Source: Clostridium kluyveri (GTDB lineage Bacteria; Bacillota; Clostridia; Clostridiales; Clostridiaceae). From it: a stretch of 64,000 nt of DNA. The stretch covers positions 4,278,001 through 4,342,000 of the forward strand of contig NZ_CP018335.1 in NCBI RefSeq assembly GCF_001902295.1, written 5' to 3'. This document shows, in pieces, positions 1 to 9,133 of the stretch (positions are counted from its first letter, which is position 1; each line of letters starts with the position of its first letter). The notes under the pieces were generated by a model. It had not been told where the DNA came from. It made no database searches and saw nothing but the letters and a program-made list of their open reading frames with translations. A program made the position numbers and the translations under genes.

Positions 1-50
1 ACACTATTAAGATTTATCACCTGTTACGGTGTTCTTAATAGTGTTTTTTA
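1..50. terminator. Hairpin at the left edge, beyond the atp operon
   Basis: A perfect 12-bp stem pairs 1-12 with 33-44, and an inner CACC/GGTG stem extends it. On the plus strand a T-rich tail follows (44-50), so it terminates rightward transcription. It may also end the leftward atp operon, but the tail on that side lies outside the window. Confidence 0.7.
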
Positions 51-78
51 TTTTTACCAAATAGACTAATTTACTGAA

Positions 79-480
79 TTATTTTAGTAGATTAATTCTA
101 GCTAAGGCCCTATTTAACGCTAGCTGTGCTCTCTTTACATCTATTCCATCTTTTTTATGGGCCAATCTTTGTTCCGCTCTTCTTTTGGCCTCTTCTGCTC
201 TTTTTAAGTCTATTTCTTCTGGCCATTCACAAACATCACATAAGATTTTCAATTCATTATTTTTTATTTCTAATATTCCATTTGAGGTAAATGCCTTTAA
301 TTCCTTGCCGCCTTTTTCTATTATACGAGTATCTGTGGATTTCAAAGTAGTAATTAAAGGCATATGTCCCGGAAGAATAGTTATATTACCTTGAATGCTA
401 TCTGTTATTACTTCTAATACCTCTCCTTTATAAAATTCTCTATCAGGAGTAAGGATAGTTAATTTCAGAACTTCTGCCAT
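79..480 (-). CDS. atpC: F1Fo ATP synthase subunit epsilon
   Basis: Central-stalk subunit of F1 that couples rotation to catalysis and can inhibit ATP hydrolysis. The 133 residues match the family: an N-terminal beta-sandwich (about 1-85, including the ILPGHMPLITTL stretch) and a C-terminal helical hairpin rich in Arg/Ala/Leu (about 90-133). An AAGGAG ribosome site precedes the ATG. It is the last gene of the complete minus-strand atp operon and follows atpD after about 50 bases. Identification is secure from sequence and position. Confidence 0.97.
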   Translation of the reverse strand: MAEVLKLTILTPDREFYKGEVLEVITDSIQGNITILPGHMPLITTLKSTDTRIIEKGGKELKAFTSNGILEIKNNELKILCDVCEWPEEIDLKRAEEAKRRAEQRLAHKKDGIDVKRAQLALNRALARINLLK

Positions 481-530
481 ATTAATTCTCCTTTTTAAAG
501 TACCTAAACTTTATCCTTTTTAACACACAT

Positions 531-1925
531 TTAACTTTTAACCATATTTTTAGCAGATTCAACAACTTCATCTATGCTTCCCTTAAACAAGAAAGCTGTC
601 TCTGGTAAATCATCGTACTTACCTTCAAGTATTTCTTTAAAACCTCTTATAGTTTCTTTTATAGGTACATATTTTCCTTCATATCCTGTAAACTGTTCTG
701 CCACAGAAAATGGCTGTGACAAAAATCTCTGTATTCTTCTCGCTCTTATAACTACCAATCTATCTTCTTCTGAAAGTTCGTCTACGCCTAAAATTGCTAT
801 AATATCTTGAAGTTCACTATATCTTTCAAGTATATGTTTAACATCTGAAGCCACTTTATAATGTTCCTCCCCTACAACTCTAGGATCGAGTATTCTTGAT
901 GTTGAAGCTAGTGGATCAACTGCAGGATAAATACCAATTTCTGATATAGACCTTGAAAGCACCGTAGTGGCATCAAGATGTGTAAAAGTTGTGGCTGGTG
1001 CCGGATCTGTTAAGTCGTCTGCTGGAACATATACTGCCTGAACAGAAGTAATAGATCCATGTTTTGTAGAAGTTATTCTCTCTTGAAGAGAACCCATTTC
1101 TGTGGCAAGTGTGGGTTGATATCCAACAGCACTAGGTATTCTTCCAAGTAATGCCGAAACTTCCGAACCTGCTTGAGTAAACCTGAATATGTTATCTATA
1201 AATAAAAGTACATCCTGTCCTTCATCTCTAAAGTGTTCCGCCATAGTAAGCCCTGTAAGTGCAACTCTCATTCTTGCACCTGGTGGTTCATTCATTTGTC
1301 CAAATACTAAGGCAGTTTTATTTATAACTCCTGATTCCTGCATTTCATAGTATAAATCATTACCTTCTCTGGTTCTTTCTCCTACACCCGTAAAGACAGA
1401 TAATCCACCATGTTCTTTTGCAATATTATTTATAAGTTCTTGTATAATAACTGTCTTACCTACACCTGCTCCGCCAAACAACCCTATTTTACCACCTTTT
1501 TGATATGGTGCAATGAGATCAATAACTTTGATACCCGTTTCAAACATTTCAGGTTTAACAGATTGATCTTCAAAACTTGGTGCCGGTCTATGAATAGGAG
1601 AATATTCATCTGCTTCTACTTCTCCATTTTCATCAATAGGCTGCCCTAACATATTAAAAAGTCTCCCTAAAACCGGTTTTCCAACAGGCACAGATATAGG
1701 TGCTCCAGTATCTAAAGCATCCATGCCTCTCATCAACCCATCTGTACTCTCCATAGATATAGTTCTTACTATATCATCACCTAAGTGCTGTGCTACTTCC
1801 GTAATAATTTTTGCATTTCCCGATTCTATACTTATGGCATTATATATATCTGGAAGGTTTTCTTCATCAAATTTTATATCCACTACAGGTCCTATAACCT
1901 GAACGACCTTGCCTATATTAGGCAT
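531..1925 (-). CDS. atpD: F1Fo ATP synthase subunit beta (catalytic)
   Basis: Catalytic subunit that makes ATP at the alpha/beta interfaces. The P-loop GGAGVGKT is at about residues 151-158, the catalytic-glutamate region GVGERTREGND follows, and the DELSEED lever that contacts the rotor is present. I place the start at the ATG at 1925 (protein begins MPNIGK, 464 residues). AAGGAGG lies seven bases upstream of this ATG, whereas the ATG two codons earlier abuts the Shine-Dalgarno sequence. It lies between atpG and atpC in the operon. Confidence 0.98.
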   Translation of the reverse strand: MPNIGKVVQVIGPVVDIKFDEENLPDIYNAISIESGNAKIITEVAQHLGDDIVRTISMESTDGLMRGMDALDTGAPISVPVGKPVLGRLFNMLGQPIDENGEVEADEYSPIHRPAPSFEDQSVKPEMFETGIKVIDLIAPYQKGGKIGLFGGAGVGKTVIIQELINNIAKEHGGLSVFTGVGERTREGNDLYYEMQESGVINKTALVFGQMNEPPGARMRVALTGLTMAEHFRDEGQDVLLFIDNIFRFTQAGSEVSALLGRIPSAVGYQPTLATEMGSLQERITSTKHGSITSVQAVYVPADDLTDPAPATTFTHLDATTVLSRSISEIGIYPAVDPLASTSRILDPRVVGEEHYKVASDVKHILERYSELQDIIAILGVDELSEEDRLVVIRARRIQRFLSQPFSVAEQFTGYEGKYVPIKETIRGFKEILEGKYDDLPETAFLFKGSIDEVVESAKNMVKS

Positions 1926-1937
1926 GAACATCCCTCC

Positions 1938-2789
1938 TTACTTTAGAGCTTCTGCTCCTCCAACTATTTCGGTTATTTCCTGCGTTATAGCAGTTTGTCT
2001 TTCTCTATTATATTGAAGATTTAGTTTATCTAATAAATCATTTGCATTTTTAGTAGCTCCATCCATCGCCGTCATTCTAGAAGATTGTTCACTAACCTTT
2101 GAGTTTATAATACAATTAAGTACTTTTTGTCTTAGATGAAGTTCCACTATACCTTCTATCATTTCGTCCGCAGATGGTTCAAATTTCACAATAAAATTTC
2201 TTTTTTCTACTTCCCTAACCTCTAATGGAAGTAATTTTTCAACAATCACATTTTGTTTAATAGTTGAAATAAACTTAGTAAATACTATATTGATTTCTCC
2301 AATCTCACCACTTCTATAAAGCTCCAATGCTTTATAGACTACATCTTCTGTTTCTTTTATTGTGGGAACATCCGGAATATCTATGTATTCTGATTCTATA
2401 TTATAATTGAGTCTTCTAAAATACATTTTCCCTTTTTGTCCCATGGTTATTAAAAGAAAATCTTCCTTCTCTTTTGACCTTATGGAATTTAACTCATTTA
2501 CCACATTAGCATTGAATCCTCCACACAATCCTGTATCAGAATTCAAAACTATATATAATTTTTTATTGCTTTTATTACCCTTTATATAAATATTATTTTG
2601 TTCAGCTTCCATTGCCAATTCATTTACAATAGAACTAAAAAGCTCGCAATATTTATTATTTGCCTCAAGTTTTTTTCTCACTTTTCTAAGTTTAGAGGTG
2701 GCGATAAGTCCCATGGCCTTGGTTATTTTTTGAGTGCTGGTTATTGATTTTATTCTTCTTTTGATTGTAACAAGTCCTGCTCCTGCCAT
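1938..2789 (-). CDS. atpG: F1Fo ATP synthase subunit gamma
   Basis: Rotor shaft inside the alpha3beta3 ring. At 283 residues it has the usual length, with the typical N-terminal helix (IKRRIKSITSTQKITKAM, about 9-26) and the conserved C-terminal helix ending NRERQTAITQEITEIVGGAEAL. The GGAGGTGAAAT ribosome site supports the annotated ATG. Tightly packed between atpA (26 bases) and atpD (12 bases), consistent with coupled translation. Confidence 0.97.
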   Translation of the reverse strand: MAGAGLVTIKRRIKSITSTQKITKAMGLIATSKLRKVRKKLEANNKYCELFSSIVNELAMEAEQNNIYIKGNKSNKKLYIVLNSDTGLCGGFNANVVNELNSIRSKEKEDFLLITMGQKGKMYFRRLNYNIESEYIDIPDVPTIKETEDVVYKALELYRSGEIGEINIVFTKFISTIKQNVIVEKLLPLEVREVEKRNFIVKFEPSADEMIEGIVELHLRQKVLNCIINSKVSEQSSRMTAMDGATKNANDLLDKLNLQYNRERQTAITQEITEIVGGAEALK

Positions 2790-2815
2790 ATTTCACCTCC
2801 CTGAGATAAATATAC

Positions 2816-4330
2816 CTATCCCTCTATTAAAAATATTTTTTTGAATTCTTCTACAGCATTTCTAAGTTTATCACTTAATTCATCAGATATAACTTGTTTT
2901 TCCTTTATTTCATCTCCTATTTCTCTATGATGGGTATCCATATAATCAAGAAATTCTTCTTCAAATTCTGATATCCTTTCTACCGGTATATCCATTATGT
3001 AATTTCTGCTGGCTGCAAACAATATCATTACTTGTTTTTCCACAGCCATTGGTTTATATTGAGGCTGCTTTAATATTTCTGTTAATCTCTTACCTTTTTC
3101 AAGAGTTCTCTTTGATTCTTTATCCAAATCGGAGCCAAATTGTGCAAAAGATGCAAGTTCCCTATATTGTGCCAAATCTATTCTAAGGGTACCTGCTACT
3201 TGCTTCATAGCCTTAATTTGTGCATTACCTCCAACTCTAGATACAGATATACCCGCATTTATAGCAGGCCTTTGACCGGAATAAAAAAGTTCTGTTTCTA
3301 AAAATATCTGTCCATCCGTTATAGAAATAACATTAGTAGGTATATATGCGGTAACATCTCCTGCCAGTGTTTCTATTATAGGCAGTGCTGTAAGTGATCC
3401 TCCTCCCAACTTATCTGAAAGTTTAGCAGCTCTTTCTAAGAGTCTTGAATGGAGATAGAAAACATCTCCCGGATATGCTTCCCTTCCCGGCGGTCTTCGA
3501 AGTAACAAAGACATAGCCCTATATGCCACTGCATGCTTAGATAAATCATCATATACTATAAGCACATCTTTTCCTTTATTCATAAAATATTCTCCCATGG
3601 AGCAGCCTGCATAAGGAGCAATATATTGAAGCGGTGCTGATTCAGAAGCAGATGCAGATACCACTATAGTATAATCCATGGCATTTGTCTCTATCAAATT
3701 ATTTACTATATGTGCTACTGTAGATTGTTTTTGTCCTATAGCTACATAAATGCATATTACATCTTTTCCTTTTTGATTTATTATGGTATCCATGGCAATA
3801 GCAGTTTTACCAGTCTGCCTATCTCCTATTATAAGTTCTCTTTGCCCTCTGCCAATTGGTATCATAGCATCTATAGCTTTTATTCCTGTCTGCAAAGGTT
3901 GCTTAACTGCCTGCCTGGTTATAACCCCCGGTGCCACAAGATCTACAGCTCTAGTTTCAGTAGTATTAATAGCACCCTTGCCATCAATAGGATGTCCTAA
4001 TGAATTTACAACTCTTCCTATAATATTTTCTCCTACAGGTACTTCTACAACTTTACTTGTTCTCTTTACTGTATTCCCTTCCTTTATTCCCTCCTGAGAA
4101 CCTAAAAGAACACAGCCTACATTATCCTGTTCAAGATTTAGAGCCATAGCATAAACATCATTAGGAAACTCCAAAAGTTCTCCTGCCATACATCCATTAA
4201 GACCATAAACTCTAGCAATACCATCACCAATTTGAATTATTGTACCTGAATCAACTGTCTCTATTTTCTTTTCATATTTTTCTATTTGACTTTTTATAAT
4301 TGAAGTTATTTCTTCAGGTTTTACGTTCAT
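2816..4330 (-). CDS. atpA: F1Fo ATP synthase subunit alpha
   Basis: Non-catalytic nucleotide-binding subunit of F1. The 504-residue protein has the P-loop GDRQTGKT at 169-176 and the alpha signature PAINAGISVSRVGGNAQ. The GAGGTGAGCCT ribosome site sits just before the ATG. Four bases separate it from atpH, so the pair is translationally coupled. No anomalies. Confidence 0.98.
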   Translation of the reverse strand: MNVKPEEITSIIKSQIEKYEKKIETVDSGTIIQIGDGIARVYGLNGCMAGELLEFPNDVYAMALNLEQDNVGCVLLGSQEGIKEGNTVKRTSKVVEVPVGENIIGRVVNSLGHPIDGKGAINTTETRAVDLVAPGVITRQAVKQPLQTGIKAIDAMIPIGRGQRELIIGDRQTGKTAIAMDTIINQKGKDVICIYVAIGQKQSTVAHIVNNLIETNAMDYTIVVSASASESAPLQYIAPYAGCSMGEYFMNKGKDVLIVYDDLSKHAVAYRAMSLLLRRPPGREAYPGDVFYLHSRLLERAAKLSDKLGGGSLTALPIIETLAGDVTAYIPTNVISITDGQIFLETELFYSGQRPAINAGISVSRVGGNAQIKAMKQVAGTLRIDLAQYRELASFAQFGSDLDKESKRTLEKGKRLTEILKQPQYKPMAVEKQVMILFAASRNYIMDIPVERISEFEEEFLDYMDTHHREIGDEIKEKQVISDELSDKLRNAVEEFKKIFLIEG

Positions 4331-4334
4331 AGGC

Positions 4335-4880
4335 TCACCTCTGTTCTCCTTTAAGCATTATTTTTTTCATTTCAGAAAGTTTTGATTTTACAGTTCCGTC
4401 AATAACCATATTATTTACCTCGACATAAACTCCACCTATTATTTCAGGATCTAATTCTTCTTTAATCAAAACTTCTTTATTAAACTTTCTCTTTAATTTT
4501 TCAGTTAGAGTCTCCCTCTCATCATCTTCTAAAGGAATAACAGTTTTTACTGTAGCAATAACTGTATTATGATTTTCAAGATATATCTTTCCCATTTCTT
4601 TAAGCTTACCATACAATTGATTAATTCTTCCTTTATCAATAAGTATTAATAAAAACGAAAGTATATCTTCATTTATTTTACCTTCAAAAATATTTATAAA
4701 TGTTTTTTTCTTTTCAGCAGTACTAATTTCAGGATGCTCTATAAATTCTAAAAATTGAGTATTATTATTTATTATATCTGCAACATCCTTTAATTCCTCT
4801 AAATATTCTTCAACTTTTCCTTTTTCCTCTGCAATTTTATAAAGTGCAAGAGCATATCTTCTATCTAAATATTCATACAT
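4335..4880 (-). CDS. atpH: F1Fo ATP synthase subunit delta
   Basis: Peripheral-stalk (OSCP-type) subunit joining F1 to the b subunits. The 181 residues start MYEYLDRRYALALYKIAEE, the standard N-terminal helical signature, and the C-terminal region has the family pattern EELDPEIIGGVYVEVNN. Four bases separate it from both atpF and atpA. Family, length and position agree. Confidence 0.95.
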   Translation of the reverse strand: MYEYLDRRYALALYKIAEEKGKVEEYLEELKDVADIINNNTQFLEFIEHPEISTAEKKKTFINIFEGKINEDILSFLLILIDKGRINQLYGKLKEMGKIYLENHNTVIATVKTVIPLEDDERETLTEKLKRKFNKEVLIKEELDPEIIGGVYVEVNNMVIDGTVKSKLSEMKKIMLKGEQR

Positions 4881-4884
4881 CTTT

Positions 4885-5376
4885 TTAGATACCTACCTTA
4901 GCTATAAAGTCCTTAATAAGTTTTCTATGTTGTTCTTCATCAATAGATCCTTCTAAGGCTTTCGATGACACTAAAATAGCTAAATCTACCACTTGATTTT
5001 TTATGTCATCCTGGGCTTTTTCTCTTTCTCTATCTGCTTCATTCTTCGCCCTGTCTAGTATTAACTGTGCTTCCCTGCGTGCTTCATTTAATACATTTTC
5101 TGAAATTTGTTCTGCTTTATTTTTATAACCCTCAACAATATTTTTACCTTCTTCTTTTGAGCCTTTCAATAATGCCTCATGTTTGGTAATCAGCTCTTTG
5201 GATTTTTTTTCATTTTCATAGGCATTTTTAATCTTTGAATTAATTTCCTGCCGTCTACTGGTAAGTACATTATCAACTGGTTTAAAAAAGAAATGTCTTA
5301 AAATAATGTATAATACAATAAAATTTATTATCGTTATAACAACTGTAACCCAATTAACTTGCATGTTAAACTTCAA
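4885..5376 (-). CDS. atpF: F1Fo ATP synthase subunit b
   Basis: Membrane-anchored peripheral stalk subunit: one N-terminal transmembrane helix (about 8-28) followed by a long charged coiled-coil with many Lys/Glu/Arg residues. The start is uncertain. The frame opens with TTG at 5376, directly behind a strong AGGGGAGGA, while an in-frame ATG lies at 5364 (MQVNWVTV). The ATG is unusually far (13 bases) from the Shine-Dalgarno and the TTG unusually near. Length (159-163 residues) is normal either way. Confidence 0.95.
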   Translation of the reverse strand: MKFNMQVNWVTVVITIINFIVLYIILRHFFFKPVDNVLTSRRQEINSKIKNAYENEKKSKELITKHEALLKGSKEEGKNIVEGYKNKAEQISENVLNEARREAQLILDRAKNEADREREKAQDDIKNQVVDLAILVSSKALEGSIDEEQHRKLIKDFIAKVGI

Positions 5377-5425
5377 TCCTCCCCTCTAAAATGTATGTTT
5401 AAATTTGGTGAGGTATATAATAAAA

Positions 5426-5671
5426 TCAAACTTTAAATGCTAAAATAAGAGCTATCAATAGGGAATAAATAGCTGTTACTTCTGATAAGGCTGCACTTAC
5501 AAAGAACATACTTAATATTTTACCACTTGCCTCTGGCTGTCTTGAAACACCTTCAACTGCCTTTCCCGTAGCGATACCAATTCCAATACCTCCGCCTAAG
5601 CATCCTATAGCTGCTAATCCCGCTCCTATAGCTGCCATACCTGATATAAATGATTGTGAATCTAAATTCAT
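5426..5671 (-). CDS. atpE: F1Fo ATP synthase subunit c (proton type)
   Basis: Rotor-ring proteolipid, 81 residues, two transmembrane helices joined by the RQPEASG loop. I use the ATG at 5671 because AAGGAGG precedes it and the longer frame would overlap atpB. The ion-binding glutamate is Glu64. Sodium-type rings carry a Gln in helix 1 and a Ser directly after the Glu (as in Ilyobacter). Here those positions are Ile31 and Val65, so I infer a proton-coupled ring. Confidence 0.96.
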   Translation of the reverse strand: MNLDSQSFISGMAAIGAGLAAIGCLGGGIGIGIATGKAVEGVSRQPEASGKILSMFFVSAALSEVTAIYSLLIALILAFKV

Positions 5672-5720
5672 AATAAAAATCCTCCTTGAAAATAAATTAA
5701 ATATTAAAAAATTAAATATA

Positions 5721-6404
5721 TTAGTGTTCAGCAACAATTTTTATATTCATTACTGTTAACATAACAAATACTATCATTTGTATTGATCCATCAAATAAAT
5801 CAAAGAAAGCATGCAAAGGAATGGGTATCAAAAACTGTGAGAACCATGCGATATTTCCTAATCCTTCATATACTATTCCAATAATTACAGCTCCTGCAGT
5901 TAAGTTTCCAAACAGTCGGAGACTTAAAGACACTGGAAGAACTAATCTCTCTACAATATTAAGAGGTAATAACATTACAACTGGTTTAGTATAACCTATA
6001 AAATAATTTTTCAATCCAGTTTTTTTAATGGCATTAAATTGAACCAATACAAAAGTTATAAGTGCTAAGCCTAATGTAACACTCAAATCTTCCGTAGGAG
6101 CTTTTAATCCTATAATTACTGGTACAATATTCATTACCAATATATATATTGCGAGAGTTCCTATATACGGCACAAATGATATGTACTCTTTTCCCATGTT
6201 ATTTTTAACTAAATTTTGTACTGCCTCAACAATCATCTCAACAACATTCTGTCTTCCATCCGGCAGTCTTTGCATATTTCGTGTAAAAAACTTTGCTAAA
6301 ACAGCTAAAATTAAAATAATACCCCATTGTACCACAACACTAGAAGTTATAGGAATATCAAATGATCCCAAATGTATTGAAAACAATGGTGAAAAGTGTT
6401 CCAC
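5721..6404 (-). CDS. atpB: F1Fo ATP synthase subunit a
   Basis: Integral membrane stator subunit forming the proton half-channels. The 227-residue protein has five to six hydrophobic segments and the signature LSLRLFGNLTAG with the essential arginine near residue 163. The frame starts with GTG; AAGGGA lies nine bases upstream. It is followed by atpE after about 50 bases. Confidence 0.96.
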   Translation of the reverse strand: MEHFSPLFSIHLGSFDIPITSSVVVQWGIILILAVLAKFFTRNMQRLPDGRQNVVEMIVEAVQNLVKNNMGKEYISFVPYIGTLAIYILVMNIVPVIIGLKAPTEDLSVTLGLALITFVLVQFNAIKKTGLKNYFIGYTKPVVMLLPLNIVERLVLPVSLSLRLFGNLTAGAVIIGIVYEGLGNIAWFSQFLIPIPLHAFFDLFDGSIQMIVFVMLTVMNIKIVAEH

Positions 6405-6436
6405 TTCATCACATCCCTTCTATAATTATTATAAGT

Positions 6437-6805
6437 TTATGTTTTGTTATTTTCAAAAGCTAAATATATATATACGCCTAATAGATTACAAGTATAGCCA
6501 AATAAATATGCTATTGCATTATATTTGTTGTATCTAAAAGTAATATACCCTATTCCTGTAGCAATCATAATTCTAATAATAAAACCTATAAGATATAAAA
6601 ATGCCGATGAACTTTTAAATTTATGTAACATTGATCTACCTAGTATATTGTTAACAAAAAAATTAAACATAGCTATAGACATTCCAAGTAGAATAAATAA
6701 TCCATATCTCTTGAAAAACAACTGTGATAAACCCGCTAATAATATACCTATTATTACATTAATTAAAAATACCATCTTTGTATTTCCTAAAATATTTCTA
6801 TCCAT
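6437..6805 (-). CDS. atpI: ATP synthase subunit I (AtpI-like membrane protein)
   Basis: Small four-helix membrane protein encoded first in many atp operons. Family knowledge suggests a role in c-ring assembly or Mg/Ca handling. The 122 residues contain four hydrophobic stretches. I choose ATG 6805 because AAGGAGG lies five bases upstream; a TTG one codon earlier is too close. The sequence is weakly conserved in this family, so identification leans on position and topology. Confidence 0.8.
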   Translation of the reverse strand: MDRNILGNTKMVFLINVIIGILLAGLSQLFFKRYGLFILLGMSIAMFNFFVNNILGRSMLHKFKSSSAFLYLIGFIIRIMIATGIGYITFRYNKYNAIAYLFGYTCNLLGVYIYLAFENNKT

Positions 6806-6863
6806 CAATTCCTCCTTTTACAAATAAGTACATATTAAAAATTAGATTACTGTTTTTAAACAT

Positions 6864-6892
6864 ATTTTATCATAATATAGAAAATTTCAAAA
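6864..6892 (-). promoter_or_regulatory. Candidate promoter of the atp operon
   Basis: On the minus strand TTTTGA (6887-6892), a 17-base spacer and TAAAAT (6864-6869) lie about 60 bases before atpI. Sequence match only; the -35 box is imperfect. Confidence 0.4.
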
Positions 6893-7147
6893 GCTTATTA
6901 CATACTTTTACTAAGGTATGTAATAAATTTATAATACTATTTAATCCTTTACAGCTAATATAATACACAGCTTTTGTCAGCATACAACTTTAATTATATA
7001 CCCTAAAAATATAATCTAAAAGCTTGATTTTTCTCTAAATTGTTTATTTTTCTTTAATCTAAGTAAATTAATGCTATATTTTGCAGTAATTACTCATTAA
7101 ATCTGTATATTTAAAATTTTATATGGTAATAAATATTTAATGACACG

Positions 7148-7190
7148 TAAAAATAAAGAAAGCATTAAATCAATACTTTCTTTATTTTCC
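7148..7190 (-). terminator. Terminator of the first thiolase gene
   Basis: A 13-bp perfect stem (7150-7162 with 7176-7188) lies 28 bases past the stop codon and is followed on the minus strand by a T-rich tail. The A/T-rich stem works in both directions on paper. Confidence 0.75.
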
Positions 7191-7217
7191 CTCTTAAATA
7201 TTTAAAATATGTTTAAA

Positions 7218-8399
7218 TTATCTTTCAACTATTACAGCAGTTCCTTGTCCTCCGCCTATGCAGAGTGTTGCAAGACCTTTCTTGGAATCTCTCTTTTGCA
7301 TTTCATGAAGTAATGTAACAAGTATTCTTGCACCTGATGATCCAACTGGATGTCCAAGAGCTATAGCTCCTCCATTTACATTTACTTTGCTCATATCAAA
7401 TTCTAAATCTCTTGCTACTGCTATACTTTGAGCAGCAAATGCTTCGTTTGCTTCTATTAAATCTAAATCTTTTATTGTCAAATTAGCTTTTTTAAGTGCT
7501 ATTTTTGTTGCATAATATGGTCCATATCCCATTATAGCTGGGTCTAATCCTGCACTTCCGTAAGAAACATATTTTGCAAGTGGTTTAATTCCAAGTTCTT
7601 TTGCTTTATCTGCACTCATTAAAACTAATGATGCTGCTGAATCATTTATTCCTGAAGAGTTACCTGCTGTAACTGTTCCTGTTCCATCTTTCTTAAATGC
7701 TGGTTTTAATTTTGCTAATGCTTCCATAGTTGTTCCGAATCTTGGATCTTCATCAGTATCAAAAACTATTTCTTTCTTTTTCTGCTTAACAGTTACTGGA
7801 ACTATTTCATCTTTGAATCTTCCTGATTTTATAGCAGCTTCTGCTTTCTGTTGTGATGCTAATGCAAATTTGTCTTGATCTTCTCTTGTTATTCCCCATT
7901 TTTCTGCTATATTTTCAGCTGTAATTCCCATATGATAATTGTTAAATGAATCTATAAGGCCATCATGTAACATAGCATCATATATTTTTCCTTCTCCCAT
8001 TCTATATCCATATCTAGCTTTTGGAATTAAATATGGTGAAGCAGACATATTTTCTGATCCTCCAACTACAACTACATCATCGTCTCCATTTTGTATAAGA
8101 CTAGCTGCTAAACTTACTGTTCTAAGTCCTGAACCGCAAAGCTTGTTCACTGTGAAAGCTGGAACTTCCACTGGGAGTCCTGCATATACAGTTGCTTGTC
8201 TTGCTAAACTTTGTCCAACACCTGCTTGTATTACGTTTCCAAATATAACTTCATCTACATCTCCTGGTTTAATACCAGCTCTTTTTACTGCTTCCTTTAC
8301 AACTATAGCTCCTAAATCTACAGCAGAAACATCTTTTAAAGTTCCCCCAAAGCTTCCTATAGCTGTTCTTACAGCACTTACAATAACTACTTCTCTCAT
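7218..8399 (-). CDS. thlA: Acetyl-CoA acetyltransferase (thiolase), copy 1
   Basis: Condenses two acetyl-CoA to acetoacetyl-CoA, the entry to butyrate/caproate formation, in the cytosol. 393 residues with nucleophile Cys88 (NKLCGSGLR), His350 in GHPVGSSGA and Cys380 in CIGGGQG. It is two residues longer than copies 2 and 3 because of a Gly-Thr duplication near KKDGTGTVTAG. Copy 1 is also the most divergent (GQGTAV against GMGTAL in the others). It has its own promoter, a leader of about 230 bases and its own terminator. AGGAGG precedes the ATG. Confidence 0.96.
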   Translation of the reverse strand: MREVVIVSAVRTAIGSFGGTLKDVSAVDLGAIVVKEAVKRAGIKPGDVDEVIFGNVIQAGVGQSLARQATVYAGLPVEVPAFTVNKLCGSGLRTVSLAASLIQNGDDDVVVVGGSENMSASPYLIPKARYGYRMGEGKIYDAMLHDGLIDSFNNYHMGITAENIAEKWGITREDQDKFALASQQKAEAAIKSGRFKDEIVPVTVKQKKKEIVFDTDEDPRFGTTMEALAKLKPAFKKDGTGTVTAGNSSGINDSAASLVLMSADKAKELGIKPLAKYVSYGSAGLDPAIMGYGPYYATKIALKKANLTIKDLDLIEANEAFAAQSIAVARDLEFDMSKVNVNGGAIALGHPVGSSGARILVTLLHEMQKRDSKKGLATLCIGGGQGTAVIVER

Positions 8400-8636
8400 A
8401 ACAAATCCTCCTATAATTTATTTTTTATAATATTTTACATTCAGATTATTGTAAAATTACAATTATGTTAAATTTCATAATTCTAACTAACTATTATTAC
8501 AACTTTTACAAAAATGTCGTGTTTATCTTGATAAAACTTTTACAAATCCTGAAATCTCCCATACGAATTTCACAATTATCTAAACTTATTTAAAATATTG
8601 ATTATTTCAAATAAGCAATTTAATTCACACAATTAT

Positions 8637-8691
8637 ATTATACTAGTTAATTGATATTTAATCAATATTTCTTGTTAAAAAAAACACAAAG
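8637..8691 (-). promoter_or_regulatory. Promoter and conserved upstream box of thiolase copy 1
   Basis: Minus-strand TTGATT (8660-8665), 17-base spacer, TATAAT (8637-8642). Six bases further upstream lies the 20-base box TTGTTAAAAAAAACACAAAG (8672-8691, plus-strand reading), identical at all three thiolase genes. It contains one exact half (TTGTTAA) of the Rex operator consensus; the second half is degenerate. Confidence 0.8.
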
Positions 8692-8736
8692 TCATATAAA
8701 TGAAAGCATATGTGAACATTTTCATTTATATTTGAC
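8691..8736. repeat. Large inverted repeat upstream of the thiolase promoter
   Basis: GTCATATAAATGAAA (8691-8705) pairs with a reverse-complementary arm at 8720-8736, with one or two bulged bases. It directly abuts the conserved box of thiolase copy 1. A bulged AT-rich inverted repeat lies at a similar place upstream of copy 2 (10679-10709). Role unknown. Confidence 0.55.
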
Positions 8737-9049
8737 TTATTCCTTTATATTTTAATATTTTAACTGTAAATGCCATAATATACGATATTTTATAATATAT
8801 TAGAAGTTTCAAATTACTTATATTAACTTTTATGAATATTATTACACTTATCTGCACAACCTATTTTATTGAAGTTTACATTCTCAACAAAATCTCCATG
8901 CAGTTAGGACATGTCTGAAAAGTCAAAGTTCCTATACTATTTGCATAAAATAAATATAGAGGCACAATAAATAAAGGCAAGAAAAGCAGTTGAATTGATG
9001 ATTACTGCCCTATTTTAGCTACAGGAAATAAAACTTATGTACATTACTC
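8737..9049. other. Gene-free interval between thiolase copies 1 and 2
   Basis: No intact gene. The part near 8905-9045 reads, in short stop-interrupted plus-strand pieces, as fragments such as ARKAVELMITALF, and contains GGACATGTCTGAAAAGTC, which looks like an insertion-sequence end. I consider it possible transposon debris, but without a recognisable domain. Confidence 0.3.
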
Positions 9050-9095
9050 TAATAAAAAAAGCAAAGTAAGTAATCATTACGATACTTACTTTGTT
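9050..9095 (-). terminator. Terminator of thiolase copy 2
   Basis: An 11-bp perfect stem CAAAGTAAGTA/TACTTACTTTG (9062-9072 with 9083-9093) is followed on the minus strand by CTTTTTTTATT. It lies about 40 bases beyond the stop codon. Confidence 0.85.
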
Positions 9096-9133
9096 CTTTA
9101 TTTTAGACTACAAATATAATCCATTATATAAAA

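Larger units (their letters stand above)
6806..7217. other. Gene-free interval between atpI and the first thiolase
   Basis: This 412-base AT-rich stretch holds the atp promoter candidate, the thiolase terminator, and an 8-bp inverted repeat TTACATAC/GTATGTAA at 6898-6923 just upstream of the promoter. The repeat could be an operator or a short hairpin. I see no reading frame with a ribosome site. Confidence 0.5.

Noticed and set aside
3710..4097. Two overlapping plus-strand frames opposite atpA
   Set aside because: Overlap each other in different frames and lie over the conserved P-loop region of atpA; no start signal.
7939..8430. Plus-strand frame of 163 codons opposite thiolase copy 1
   Set aside because: Antisense shadow of a highly conserved gene; Thr/Pro/Ser-rich with no domain or ribosome site.
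8672..8689. Full Rex operator at the thiolase promoters
   Set aside because: Only the half TTGTTAA matches exactly; the second half reads AACACAA instead of TTAACAA, so it is reported as half-site-like only.
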